Source: Streptomyces pyxinae (lineage in GTDB: Bacteria > Actinomycetota > Actinomycetes > Streptomycetales > Streptomycetaceae). Taken from it: DNA of 64,000 bases. The notes below the pieces were generated by a model. The model was given only the letters and a program-made list of their open reading frames with translations. It made no database searches and was not told the origin of the DNA. Location of the stretch: the NCBI RefSeq assembly GCF_024756275.1, contig NZ_JANUGQ010000011.1, positions 1 to 64,000 on the forward strand, given 5' to 3'. A program made the translations under genes and the position numbers. How positions within the stretch are numbered: the stretch's first letter is position 1; each line of letters starts with the position of its first letter. Positions 1 to 7,828 of the stretch are shown one piece after another.

Positions 1-140
<140 letters not shown>

Positions 141-184
141 CGCCTCCCGCCCCCCGCCTGACCGTCCACCGGGCCCGGCTCGCC

Positions 185-210
185 CGCCTGCCTGCCCGCC
201 AAGGCAGGCG
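185..210. terminator. Short inverted repeat, possible terminator
   Basis: CGCCTGCC (185-192) pairs perfectly with GGCAGGCG (203-210) across a 10-nt loop. It lies about 50 nt past the stop codon of the leftward gene ending at 261, where a terminator for that two-gene unit would be expected. There is no T-run, which is usual for high-GC actinomycete terminators. Confidence 0.4.
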
Positions 211-260
211 GCCCGGCCCGGAGACACCCACCGATCCCATTTGGCAGGGCCGGCGGATGT

Positions 261-518
261 TCAGCCGTGGATGCTCTTCACTGCGGTGGCGACGAGAACG
301 GGCGGCCCTGCGACGTAGTACCGCACGATCGCGCCCGCGACGGTGGCGAGCCTTCGGTTCTTCTCCTTGGGGGAGTCGGACGGGCTGGAACCGTGCCCAT
401 ACGGATCGCGGGCCAGGGTCGTGGCCATCGCGGCCTCGAACCGAGCCCGGAACGCGGGCGACATCCGCGCCCGGGTGATTTCGGCTTCGCCGGCGTACCG
501 GACGCGGTAGCGGCTCAT
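261..518 (-). CDS. RelE/ParE-like toxin candidate, 85 aa
   Basis: A small 85-aa protein beginning MSRYRVRYAGEAE and ending in a VRYYV...VLVATAV beta pattern. The order is an N-terminal Y-x-V-x-Y strand, a helix containing an RARFEAAM stretch, then a basic segment (KEKNRR) and a V-RYYV strand. This resembles the compact RelE/ParE toxin fold, whose members are mRNA interferases or gyrase inhibitors. The ATG at 518 overlaps the stop of the upstream gene as ATGA (515-518), so the two are almost certainly translationally coupled. Longer in-frame starts exist upstream but would run deep into the partner gene. The toxin assignment is by pattern only, and no catalytic residue is diagnostic by eye. 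Confidence 0.6.
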   Translation of the reverse strand: MSRYRVRYAGEAEITRARMSPAFRARFEAAMATTLARDPYGHGSSPSDSPKEKNRRLATVAGAIVRYYVAGPPVLVATAVKSIHG

Positions 519-1090
519 GACTCCTCCGCTTCGCCGGCAGGTCCGTCCCCGGGGACGAGGCGGGCCTTCAACTCGGCCACCAGCGCGTCCTCCCCGGCCA
601 GTTCCTCCGGCGGGTATCCCCAGCGCAGGGCGGCACAGGTGAGCTCGTGGCCCGGGGTCCGGGCGATCTCCGCCTCGAATTCCACCAGCCTCTCGCCGTC
701 CAGCACCCCGCGGATGCCTTCGATGGTCGCGGGAAAGGTCTTCGACCCCGCAGGCACTCCCATGGACCACACCGTGGGTGCCACCTCACCCACCTCCAGC
801 GGCGGATGCGTCGGGGCGACCGGCTCGCCGTTCTCATCCAGCACGCCGGTGAAGTCACCGCTCCTGAGCCGCTCGACCACCGCCGTCTCCACGGCCTCCC
901 CGCCCGCCGGCAGAGCCCAGTCGAGGATCACGTACACCAGGTGCTTGGCCGGCGTCCGCGCCACCTCGGCCTCGAACTCCGCCCGCTTCCCACCGTCCAG
1001 TACCGCGCGGACCCCTCCTGTGCTCGACGGGATCTCCACGCGTCCACCGGCGACGGGAACGCTCCACACCGGCCCCGCGCACCCGGCCAT
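515..1090 (-). CDS. Hypothetical protein with two copies of one domain (possible antitoxin/partner)
   Basis: A 191-aa acidic protein built from an internal duplication. Residues 8-77 and 107-178 share the pattern VWS-x-V-AG...G-(I/V)R-(A/G)VLDG-x-R-x-EFEAE-(V/I)-ARTP...L-W, with a linker of about 30 residues. It is the first gene of a two-gene leftward unit and overlaps the next gene by ATGA. It starts at ATG 1090, preceded by a purine-rich GAGGGCAGGG. No DNA-binding motif typical of an antitoxin is obvious, so the antitoxin idea rests only on gene order and coupling. The family is not recognised; it could instead be a substrate or immunity-like partner. Confidence 0.75.
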   Translation of the reverse strand: MAGCAGPVWSVPVAGGRVEIPSSTGGVRAVLDGGKRAEFEAEVARTPAKHLVYVILDWALPAGGEAVETAVVERLRSGDFTGVLDENGEPVAPTHPPLEVGEVAPTVWSMGVPAGSKTFPATIEGIRGVLDGERLVEFEAEIARTPGHELTCAALRWGYPPEELAGEDALVAELKARLVPGDGPAGEAEES

Positions 1091-1401
1091 ACCCTGCCCT
1101 CACCTTCCCTGCCGAAGGACGACCAAGTCCCCCACCGTAGGGCGCGGTTCGCGCGACAAGAATGACGCCGAGCCAGCTCCACGCGATCGAGTGACCCCCG
1201 CCGAGCGGTACACCTACTCGCAGTGTCCGGCCGTACGGCCCATGACCACGTCCGGCGGCCGCTCGCGGTCGGCCCGGAAATCATGACGACGAAGCCCACC
1301 CGGTCCGATACGGTCGCGGGGTCGTCTCCATCGCCGGGGGCCCGCGAGGTTCGCATATGGCCTTGCCCCTGGCGGTCCCTGAACCGAGAGCAGGTCTCGT
1401 C
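1091..1401. other. Intergenic region between divergent genes
   Basis: This 311-bp gap separates the leftward toxin-like pair from the rightward VOC gene and must hold promoters for both. Open frames across it have poor codon character for this genome. I see no repeat or clear -35/-10 pair. Confidence 0.5.
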
Positions 1402-1782
1402 ATGGCATGTCGTATCAGTGAACTCGTGCTCGGTTGCCGTGACCCCGAGCTGCTGGCGCGATTCTGGTGCGAGGTGCTGGACTTCGTCGTCCTCGACCGT
1501 GAGGACGACGGCTCGCTGGAGATCGGGCCGCGCGAAGGGTTCGGTGGCCCGCAGCCGACGATCATCCTCAGCCGCAGGGATGAACCGGAGAAGGGGAAGT
1601 CCCGGCTGCACATCGACGTCAACGCCACCGACCGTGACCAGGACGCCGAGCTCGAACGCCTCCTGAAGCTCGGTGCTCGCCCGGCCGACATCGGCCAGAC
1701 GGGGGAGGAGCAGTGGCACGTTTTGACCGACCCCGAAGGCAACGAATTCTGCCTGCTCAAGGCCCGCCTCGCCCCACTCTGA
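1402..1782 (+). CDS. VOC family (glyoxalase/bleomycin-resistance fold) protein
   Basis: A 126-aa protein with the single-module VOC layout: an opening ISELVLGCRDPELLARFWCEVL (beta strand then FWxxVL helix), LHIDV in the middle metal-binding strand and VLTDPEGNEFCLL at the end. The H of LHIDV and the E of GNEF are the usual metal-ligand positions. VOC proteins include lyases, isomerases, dioxygenases and drug-binding proteins, so the substrate is unknown. ATG 1402 was chosen because the VOC fold begins two residues later; an in-frame ATG at 1357 would add 15 residues with no fold homology. It appears monocistronic. Confidence 0.85.
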   Translation: MACRISELVLGCRDPELLARFWCEVLDFVVLDREDDGSLEIGPREGFGGPQPTIILSRRDEPEKGKSRLHIDVNATDRDQDAELERLLKLGARPADIGQTGEEQWHVLTDPEGNEFCLLKARLAPL

Positions 1783-1937
1783 CGCTCACCGGCCCTGCGG
1801 CGGACCGGTGGTGGTAGTGCCGCCCGGCTGCCGGCTGTCCCCTTGCGTGGCGGCAGCCGGGCGGTTCCCCGCCCCTTCGTGCCGGATCCATGGGCACGTG
1901 TCGCAGGGGGCGGGAGAGTCTTGAAGGTCGCTGGATC

Positions 1938-2354
1938 TCAGCGGGTCGGTACGACGGCCGGCAGCCGGCCGAGCGCCGCGCGGGAAGCGAGAGCGGCCAG
2001 GCAAACCAATGCGGTACGGCCCGCCATCCATAAGCCCGTTCGGTGGTCACGCTTCCGGTGCCCGGCGGGCGATTCGCGCGCGACCGGACCAAGATCATTC
2101 GCCGTGCCGGTGATCGACCGGCTGGGGCGGGCGGAGAGTGTGACCCGGTGGCAGGGGTCGGAGAACACGACCGTCCACACCTGCCCCGCCTTGACGCGCC
2201 GGTGTGCGTCGTCCTGGCCGGTGGTGTCCTCGTACCAGGCCCGTAACTGCCCGGCGCAGGACACCACCGCGCGTTCCCCGGAGACCTCGGTCGCGCGGCC
2301 CAGCGGGTTGCGGTCCAGGTCTCCGCCGTGCGCCAGGCCGCCGAACACAGCCAC
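1938..2354 (-). CDS. Hypothetical protein with C-terminal membrane segment
   Basis: The leftward frame ending at 1938 has good codon character over about 138 codons. It encodes a soluble part (AWYEDTTGQDDAHRRVKAG, then TVVFSDPCHRVTLSARPSR) followed by a hydrophobic C-terminal helix near TALVCLAALASRAAL. The start is uncertain. GTG 2354 is the best visible candidate, but the frame stays open upstream toward the divergent SRPBCC gene, and no clear ribosome binding site decides it. The family is not recognised. It may be a decayed or N-terminally truncated membrane protein. Confidence 0.4.
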   Translation of the reverse strand: MAVFGGLAHGGDLDRNPLGRATEVSGERAVVSCAGQLRAWYEDTTGQDDAHRRVKAGQVWTVVFSDPCHRVTLSARPSRSITGTANDLGPVARESPAGHRKRDHRTGLWMAGRTALVCLAALASRAALGRLPAVVPTR

Positions 2355-2513
2355 CGAAGCACCGGCTTCGGCCCCAGCAGGGAGGTGGGAGACGCGTACG
2401 GCACGGCGTCCGTCCCACCCACTCCCGCGCCCGAGCGCACTCACCTGTGGCCGAAGCTGTTGCGGAAGCCGATCAAGGCGGGGAATGATCGGGGCCGACC
2501 TGGAGGGGGAGAT

Positions 2514-3044
2514 GTGCGCTATTCCGACAGCCCGCGTGTGCACGCCGATGTTCATGTCGAGGCGGCCGTGCCGCTCGTCTGGGAACTGGTGACCGACATC
2601 GGTCTGCCCGCCCGGCTCAGCCCGGAGCTGCGGCGCGTGGCCTGGCTCGACGGCGCGGACCGTCCCTTCGTGGGCGCGCGCTTCGAGGGGTACAACCAGC
2701 ACCGGCTGATCGGTGAGTGGCGGACCGTGTCCCAGGTGCTGGAGCTGGACGAACAGCGGGTGTTCGGGTGGGCCGTCATGGACGCGGACGGCCGGTACGG
2801 AGAGCCGACGCTGGATCCGGCGAAGTCCCTGGCGTCCTGGCGTTATGTGCTGGAGGCCGAGGACGGGGGCACCCGGCTGCGGCAGTCGGCCCTCATCGGG
2901 CCGGGGCGCAGCGGGGTCACGCTGACCATCGAGCGATGGCCGGACCGGGAGGAGGAGATCGTCGCCTTCCGGCTGAAGGAGCTGCGCGCGGGGATGGAGG
3001 CCACCCTCGGCGGCATCAAGGCGCTGGCCGAGGCCGGCGCTTGA
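2514..3044 (+). CDS. SRPBCC (polyketide cyclase/dehydrase-like) family protein
   Basis: A 176-aa protein with the START/SRPBCC helix-grip signature. It has an early VHVEAAVPLVWELVTDI (strand plus N-terminal helix), a central run including FEGYNQHRLIGEWRTVSQV, a strand WRYVLEAEDGGTRL, and a long C-terminal helix (RAGMEATLGGIKALAEAGA) that would close the ligand cavity. Members bind small hydrophobic ligands or act as cyclases; the ligand is unknown here. GTG 2514 is favoured because GGAGGGGGA lies just upstream and the fold starts a few residues later. An upstream in-frame start at 2328 would add about 62 disordered residues. Confidence 0.85.
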   Translation: MRYSDSPRVHADVHVEAAVPLVWELVTDIGLPARLSPELRRVAWLDGADRPFVGARFEGYNQHRLIGEWRTVSQVLELDEQRVFGWAVMDADGRYGEPTLDPAKSLASWRYVLEAEDGGTRLRQSALIGPGRSGVTLTIERWPDREEEIVAFRLKELRAGMEATLGGIKALAEAGA

Positions 3045-3438
3045 GAGCCCCGGGCCGAGGGCTGCCGGACGGGGGTGCGGGTCCGGCTGCGGGCGGAGGC
3101 TGACGGGCGGTTCGGCGGGGTTGCGGAGGGTTGAGGGCGCATTCCGGGTGTCCGCCCCGAGTGGCGGCGATGGGTAATGTACGCCCATCTGACGGGGCAA
3201 CAAGTAGGTTTGGACAACCGCCTGTTGAGGTGTCGATTCCTGTTAGGATCATCACGCTTTTCAACAGGCTGACGGCACGGCATGCCCGTGTACGGGGGGC
3301 AGTCTCCAGGGACCTAGCGCGGAGGAGTGAGGGTGGCCCGGCGCGGCCCGGGTCGTGAGCGGATCCGGACCTCCGGCACTGGCCGCGGGCTCGCGGGTCG
3401 CCCTTATTTCCGGTGCGAAGCGACTTGAAGAGAGTCTC
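3045..3438 (+). promoter_or_regulatory. Intergenic region upstream of the conservon operon
   Basis: 394 bp without a convincing gene. Between about 3170 and 3265 the composition drops to near 50 percent AT, which is exceptional here and typical of Streptomyces promoters. It contains TTGGACA, TTGAGG and TAGGAT elements, but no pair has consensus spacing, so the exact promoter cannot be assigned. GAAGAGAG just before ATG 3439 serves as the ribosome binding site. Confidence 0.5.
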
Positions 3439-4638
3439 ATGACGTCATTGCTCCAGGATCCACTGTTGTGGATCTTGCTTGTTGTGCTCCTCGCCGCGGT
3501 GCTCGCGGTCTCCCGGGCCCGCAGAACCAATGTGGCGCTGCGCCGGAAGAACAGCGCCCTCACCGGCGAGCAGGAGAACGCGCAGTTCGAGGCCGGGCGG
3601 CTGCGGAACCAGCTCTCCTCGCTGAGCACCGAACACGCGGCCGAGTTGGAGGATGTGCGCGCCGACGCCGAGGCGGCCACCAAGGCGGTGCTGAAGTCGG
3701 CCATGGGCACCCTGCAGTCCCTGGCCGAGGAGCAGCAGGTGCTGCTGGACGCGCTGCTCAAGAAGTACGGCGACCAGACCGGTGTCCTCGGTGACCTGAT
3801 GCTGATCGACCACACCGGCAGCCAGTTCAGCCGCCGTACCAAGGGCATCTCGGTGCTCTGCGGCGGCTGGCTGGGGCGCCGGGAGACCGACGCCTCCGTC
3901 TTCGACGTCGCCCGCAGTGCCCAGGGCAGGATTCGGGACTATGACCGGGTGAGCGTCCACTCCCAGGCCGGTGTCGCGCTCGTCAGCAAGGCCGTCGAGC
4001 CGGTGGCCGTGGTCCTCGCGGAACTCCTGGACAACGCCACCAAGTACAGCGCCCCGGGCACTCCGGTGGAGGTCAACATCCAGGCCGTCCCCTCCGGCGT
4101 CTGCCTGATCGTGGACGACGCCGGCGTGGGCATGAGCCAGGAGACCAAGGACCGGGCCGCCGCGCTCCTCGCCACGGACACCGCCGTCGGTATCACCGGC
4201 CTCGGCGACCCGCCCCGGTTCGGCTTCGCCGTCGCCGGGATGCTGGCCGCCCGTTACGGCTTCTCCGTCTCGGTCGACTCGGTCTCGCCGTACGGCGGCG
4301 TCCGCGCGGTGCTCCGGGTGCCCGAGAACCTGCTGACCACGCAGGCGCCCCAGCCCGTACCCGTCGCGGAGGAGACGCCGGTGGACGGCACCGAGCAGCA
4401 GCCGCTCGCCCCGGCCGGTCCCGGCCCGGCGTTCGTGATCGGGACGACCGCCGGGGGGCTGCCCAAACGCCGGCGGCGCCCCGGCCCGGTCTCCGTGGTG
4501 CCGGAACCGGTACCGGACGCCGCGCAGCCGGAACCGGAGAGCCGCAGCCAGGTCACGGCCCTGCGGATCGGGGCGTTCGCGCGCGGCACACAGCTCGGGC
4601 GGGACACGAACTCTACGGAAGGACCTCAGGACCAGTGA
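3439..4638 (+). CDS. cvnA: Conservon sensor-like ATPase CvnA
   Basis: A 399-aa protein with one N-terminal TM helix (LLWILLVVLLAAVLAV), a long coiled-coil segment rich in E, A and L, and a histidine-kinase-type ATPase domain. The N box reads ELLDNATKYSAPGTPV and the G1 box DDAGVGM. The tail (about 330-399) is Pro-rich. In conservons this orphan kinase-like protein sits at the membrane and assembles with CvnB, C and D in a system compared with eukaryotic G-protein-coupled signalling. No receiver domain or partner regulator is adjacent, as expected. ATG 3439 is chosen for GAAGAGAG upstream and because it directly precedes the TM helix. It overlaps cvnB by GTGA. Confidence 0.93.
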   Translation: MTSLLQDPLLWILLVVLLAAVLAVSRARRTNVALRRKNSALTGEQENAQFEAGRLRNQLSSLSTEHAAELEDVRADAEAATKAVLKSAMGTLQSLAEEQQVLLDALLKKYGDQTGVLGDLMLIDHTGSQFSRRTKGISVLCGGWLGRRETDASVFDVARSAQGRIRDYDRVSVHSQAGVALVSKAVEPVAVVLAELLDNATKYSAPGTPVEVNIQAVPSGVCLIVDDAGVGMSQETKDRAAALLATDTAVGITGLGDPPRFGFAVAGMLAARYGFSVSVDSVSPYGGVRAVLRVPENLLTTQAPQPVPVAEETPVDGTEQQPLAPAGPGPAFVIGTTAGGLPKRRRRPGPVSVVPEPVPDAAQPEPESRSQVTALRIGAFARGTQLGRDTNSTEGPQDQ

Positions 4639-5036
4639 ATCCCGATCTCTCGTGGGTGCTGAACGACGTACTTGAGGTGCGCGGCGCCCGCCACGCCATC
4701 CTGGTCGCCGCCGACGGCCTGCTGATGCAGCGCTCCGACACCATCGGCCGCGACGACGCCGAGAAGAACGCCGCCGCCATGAGCTCGATGCAGTCGCTGA
4801 GCCGGGCCGTCTCCGGGTTCGTGGCGGGCGGGCAGGGGCTCTGGAAGCAGACCCTGATCGAGTACGACGGGGGCTGGATCTTCCTGATCGCCGCCGGCAG
4901 CGGCGCCTACCTCGCAGTCTCCACCGCCCTCGACGTGGACATGGAGGCCATGTCGTTCCGGATGCAGAAGACCGTGGGCGCGCTGGGCCGGGCCATGAGC
5001 GCGGCACCGCGCCGGACGACCGGCGCCGACGTATGA
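4635..5036 (+). CDS. cvnB: Conservon Roadblock/LC7-domain protein CvnB
   Basis: A 133-aa Roadblock/LC7 protein. The fold is seen in VLEVRGARHAILVAADGLLM, then a helix with MSSMQSLSRAVSGFV, then WIFLIAAGSGAYLAV. Roadblock proteins act as scaffolds or regulators of small Ras-like GTPases, which fits the GTPase two genes downstream. The GTG start at 4635 overlaps the cvnA stop (GTGA) and its own stop overlaps the cvnC start (ATGA), so the three are translationally coupled. Confidence 0.95.
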   Translation: MNPDLSWVLNDVLEVRGARHAILVAADGLLMQRSDTIGRDDAEKNAAAMSSMQSLSRAVSGFVAGGQGLWKQTLIEYDGGWIFLIAAGSGAYLAVSTALDVDMEAMSFRMQKTVGALGRAMSAAPRRTTGADV

Positions 5037-5407
5037 GCAGGCCCGGCGAGGAAGCCCCGGTCACCAGCGACTTCGTCCGTTCCTATGTGATCACCGGGGG
5101 CCGCCGGCTGCCGACCGGGAACGAGCTGTCCCTGCACACCCTGGTCACCCTGGCCCCCGACCGCACCCTCCCGCTGGGCGCGGGCCCCGAGGTCCGGGCC
5201 ATCTGGCAGCTCTGCTCGGGCGGCTACCTCTCGGTGGCGGAGGTCGCCGCGCATGTGGCGCTTCCGGTCGGGGTGGCCCGGCTGCTGCTGACCGATCTGC
5301 TGGAGCAGGGCCACCTGCTGCACCGCGCGGAGCCACCCCGCGCCCAGACCGTTGACCGCGCGACCCTTGAGAAGGTTCTGCATGGACTCGAATCCCTCAT
5401 CGGCTGA
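5033..5407 (+). CDS. cvnC: Conservon DUF742 protein CvnC
   Basis: A 124-aa DUF742 protein with the family landmarks FVRSYVITGGR near the start, LHTLVTL in the middle, and a winged-helix-like C-terminal part (LSVAEVAAHVALPVGVARLLLTDL). Its role in conservons is thought to be complex assembly with CvnA, B and D. The ATG at 5033 overlaps cvnB by 4 nt, and its 3' end overlaps the cvnD start by 26 nt. Confidence 0.95.
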   Translation: MSRPGEEAPVTSDFVRSYVITGGRRLPTGNELSLHTLVTLAPDRTLPLGAGPEVRAIWQLCSGGYLSVAEVAAHVALPVGVARLLLTDLLEQGHLLHRAEPPRAQTVDRATLEKVLHGLESLIG

Positions 5408-6038
5408 GCGGGCGAACGGCTCCGTGGTGACCGGCGGTTCCGCTCCCGCGAACGGCGCCGTACGGGGCAACGCCTCGCTCTACGTCTCCAGCGAGGTGAC
5501 CACCTCCGCGAAGATCCTGGTCGTGGGCCACTTCGCCGTGGGCAAGACGACCTTCATCGGCTCGCTCTCGGAGATCGCCCCGCTGCGCACCGAGGAGAAG
5601 ATGACGCAGGCGTCCGCCCATGTGGACGACCTCCGGGGGGTGACCGGCAAGACCACCACCACGGTGGCCCTGGACTTCGGCCGGCTGACGCTCAGCGACG
5701 AACTCGTGCTCTACCTCTTCGGCACCCCCGGCCAGCAGCGGTTCATGGAACTGTGGGAGGACATGGCGCGCGGCGCGCTCGGAGCGCTGCTGCTGGTCGA
5801 CCCGGCCCGGCTGGAGGAGACCTTTCCGGTCATCGACCTCATAGACGACTACGGGCTCGAATACGCCATCGCCGTCAACACCTTCGAGACGGGGAGGACG
5901 TACGACGCCGAGGAGATCCGGGAGGCCCTCGACCTGCTCCCGGACACCCCCGTGGTCCACTGCGACGCCCGCGACCCCCAGTCCTCGGGACGGGCGCTGA
6001 TCGCGCTGGTCAGCCATCTGCTCGACCGCGCGGCCTGA
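5382..6038 (+). CDS. cvnD: Conservon small GTPase CvnD
   Basis: A 218-aa Ras-like GTPase of the conservon family. The P-loop is GHFAVGKTT (near residue 53), the G3 region FGTPGQQRF, and a noncanonical G4-like AVNTFETG. The first 40 residues are Ser/Asn/Gly-rich. It would hydrolyse GTP and cycle on and off the CvnA/B/C membrane assembly. ATG 5382 lies within the end of cvnC and is preceded by GAGAAGG; an in-frame upstream ATG at 5352 lacks a ribosome binding site and would add only ten residues. Confidence 0.93.
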   Translation: MDSNPSSAERANGSVVTGGSAPANGAVRGNASLYVSSEVTTSAKILVVGHFAVGKTTFIGSLSEIAPLRTEEKMTQASAHVDDLRGVTGKTTTTVALDFGRLTLSDELVLYLFGTPGQQRFMELWEDMARGALGALLLVDPARLEETFPVIDLIDDYGLEYAIAVNTFETGRTYDAEEIREALDLLPDTPVVHCDARDPQSSGRALIALVSHLLDRAA

Positions 6039-6102
6039 ACTCGCCCCGCACCGACCCCCGGGCCGCCCGTCCGGGCATCCCGCCCAAAGGAACCCAACCG
6101 CC

Positions 6103-7533
6103 ATGAACACTCAGCACACCGGGGCCCCGCCCGGCCCGGGCTGCCCGATGCACGACGCCGGTTTCGCCGCCGACCCCCGGCGCACCTACGACTGGCTGCG
6201 CGCCCGGGGCGCGGCCGGGCCCGTCGAACTGGCGCCCGGCGTGGAGGCCACCCTCGTCGTCCAGCACGAGGCGGCCAAGCAGGTCCTGCAGAGCCCGGCC
6301 CTCTTCCCCCGCGACGCCCGCCGCTGGGCCGACCTCAACGAGGGCCGGATCGCCCCCGACAGTCCCGTCCTGCCGATGATGGCCTACCGGCCCAACTGCC
6401 TGTTCACCGACGGGGCCGTGCACCTGCGGCTGCGCAAGGCCGTCACCGACAGCCTGGACCGGCTCAACATCAGCCGGATCCGCCGGGACGTGGAACCGAT
6501 CGCGGACTATCTGATCGACCGGTTCAGCGAGCGCGGCCGCGCCGACCTCCTCGGTGACTACGCCAAGCTGCTGCCGCTGCTCCTCTTCAACAAGCTCTTC
6601 GGCTGCCCGGCCGACATCGGTGACACCCTCACCACCGCGATGTCGGCCATTTTCGACGGCAAGGACGCGCTGAAGGCCAACGAGGAGCTGAACTCCTGCC
6701 TGCTGGAACTCATCACCCTCAAGCGCCGCCGCCCCGGCGACGACATCACCTCCTGGCTGATCCAGCACCCCGCCGGTCTCAACGACGAGGAGCTCAAGGA
6801 CCAGTTGGTCATGCTGATGGGGGCGGGCGTGGAGCCCGAGCGCAACCTCATCGGCAACGCCCTGCTGCTGTTGCTCGGCCACGGAGCGGCCGGCCGGGGG
6901 GCGGGGATGCGGGTGGAGGAGGCCCTCGACCACGTGCTCTGGAACGACCCGCCCATCGCCAACTACGCCACCCACTATCCGGTGCAGGACGTGGACCTCG
7001 GCGGTGTGGTGGCTCCGGCCAACACCCCGGTGGTCATCAGCTTCGCCGGGGCCAACGGCGACCCGGAGCTCGACCAGGCGCGCCGGACCGGCGGCCAGGG
7101 CGCCCATCTGGCCTGGGGCGCCGGGCCGCACGCCTGCCCGGCCAAGGACCCCGCCCAGGTCATCGCGGTCACCGCCATCGAGCGGCTGCTCAACGCCCTG
7201 CCCGACCTCACCCTCGCCGTCCCGGACCGGGAACTGGAGTGGCGCCCGGGCCCCTTCCACCGGGCCCTGGTGGCCCTGCCCGCGCGGTTCAGCCCGACCG
7301 CCGCCACCCGTACGGCCGCCGCGCTCCAGCAGCGGGGAGTGGTGGGTGCCGGGGAGCGCTCCGGGGCGCCGGCCGGCCACTCCCGCGCGGGGGACGGCGG
7401 AATCGGCACCGGGAACGGGACGGGCCCCGGGACCGGGACCGGATACGGCCGGGACACCGGGGACCAGCGGGAGGACAAGGGGAGCCGCCGGAAGGGCTTC
7501 TGGAGCGGCTTCCTCGACATCTTCCGGGTCTGA
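6103..7533 (+). CDS. Conservon cytochrome P450 lacking ExxR (CYP157-like)
   Basis: A 476-aa P450 directly downstream of cvnD (64-nt gap, AAAGGA ribosome binding site). The haem-binding loop is WGAGPHACPAKDPA, with the axial Cys at residue 345. Three usually conserved features are changed. The K-helix reads DHVLWNDPP, so the ExxR Glu and Arg are His277 and Trp280. The I-helix reads AGVEPER, with Pro245 where the oxygen-activating Thr normally lies. The residue after the haem Cys-Pro is Ala. Loss of ExxR is a known property of the CYP157 family found in Streptomyces conservons. The C-terminal 75 residues are an added Gly/Thr-rich tail ending in a basic amphipathic RRKGFWSGFLDIFRV, which could associate with membrane. 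Activity and substrate are unknown. Confidence 0.9.
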   Translation: MNTQHTGAPPGPGCPMHDAGFAADPRRTYDWLRARGAAGPVELAPGVEATLVVQHEAAKQVLQSPALFPRDARRWADLNEGRIAPDSPVLPMMAYRPNCLFTDGAVHLRLRKAVTDSLDRLNISRIRRDVEPIADYLIDRFSERGRADLLGDYAKLLPLLLFNKLFGCPADIGDTLTTAMSAIFDGKDALKANEELNSCLLELITLKRRRPGDDITSWLIQHPAGLNDEELKDQLVMLMGAGVEPERNLIGNALLLLLGHGAAGRGAGMRVEEALDHVLWNDPPIANYATHYPVQDVDLGGVVAPANTPVVISFAGANGDPELDQARRTGGQGAHLAWGAGPHACPAKDPAQVIAVTAIERLLNALPDLTLAVPDRELEWRPGPFHRALVALPARFSPTAATRTAAALQQRGVVGAGERSGAPAGHSRAGDGGIGTGNGTGPGTGTGYGRDTGDQREDKGSRRKGFWSGFLDIFRV

Positions 7534-7828
7534 GCCGGGCCACTGACGAGGTCTGAGCCGGGCCACCGACGAGCGGGCCCCACCGGAGCCCGCCGGGCCC
7601 CACCGGAACCCGCCGGAGCCCACCGGGCCCGAACCGGCCCCCGCCTGCGAGCGCTTCCCCTGCGAGCGGGCCCCCACTCGCGCCCATCGGCGGACACGGG
7701 CCCGCACCTGCGCCCACCGGTGACCGGGCCCGCACCGGCGCGCGCCGGCGACCGGGCCCACGGCGGCGGCGCCCGGCGCCGGTCCCGCGCCCGGCGGCGG
7801 GGGACCGGCGGACGTACGGCTCCGGCCC
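7534..7828. repeat. Convergent intergenic region with GC-rich tandem repeats
   Basis: This gap lies between the P450 and the leftward sbnA. A 23-nt unit, GTCTGAGCCGGGCCACYGACGAG, occurs twice in tandem, and the first copy contains the P450 stop codon. It is followed by several imperfect copies of a roughly 20-nt GGGCCCCACCGGARCCCGCC unit. These could fold and help terminate the convergent transcripts. No gene is seen. Confidence 0.6.

Noticed and set aside
2355..3203. Leftward open frame continuing upstream of the 1938-2354 gene
   Set aside because: It is antisense to the SRPBCC gene and has no recognisable protein content there.
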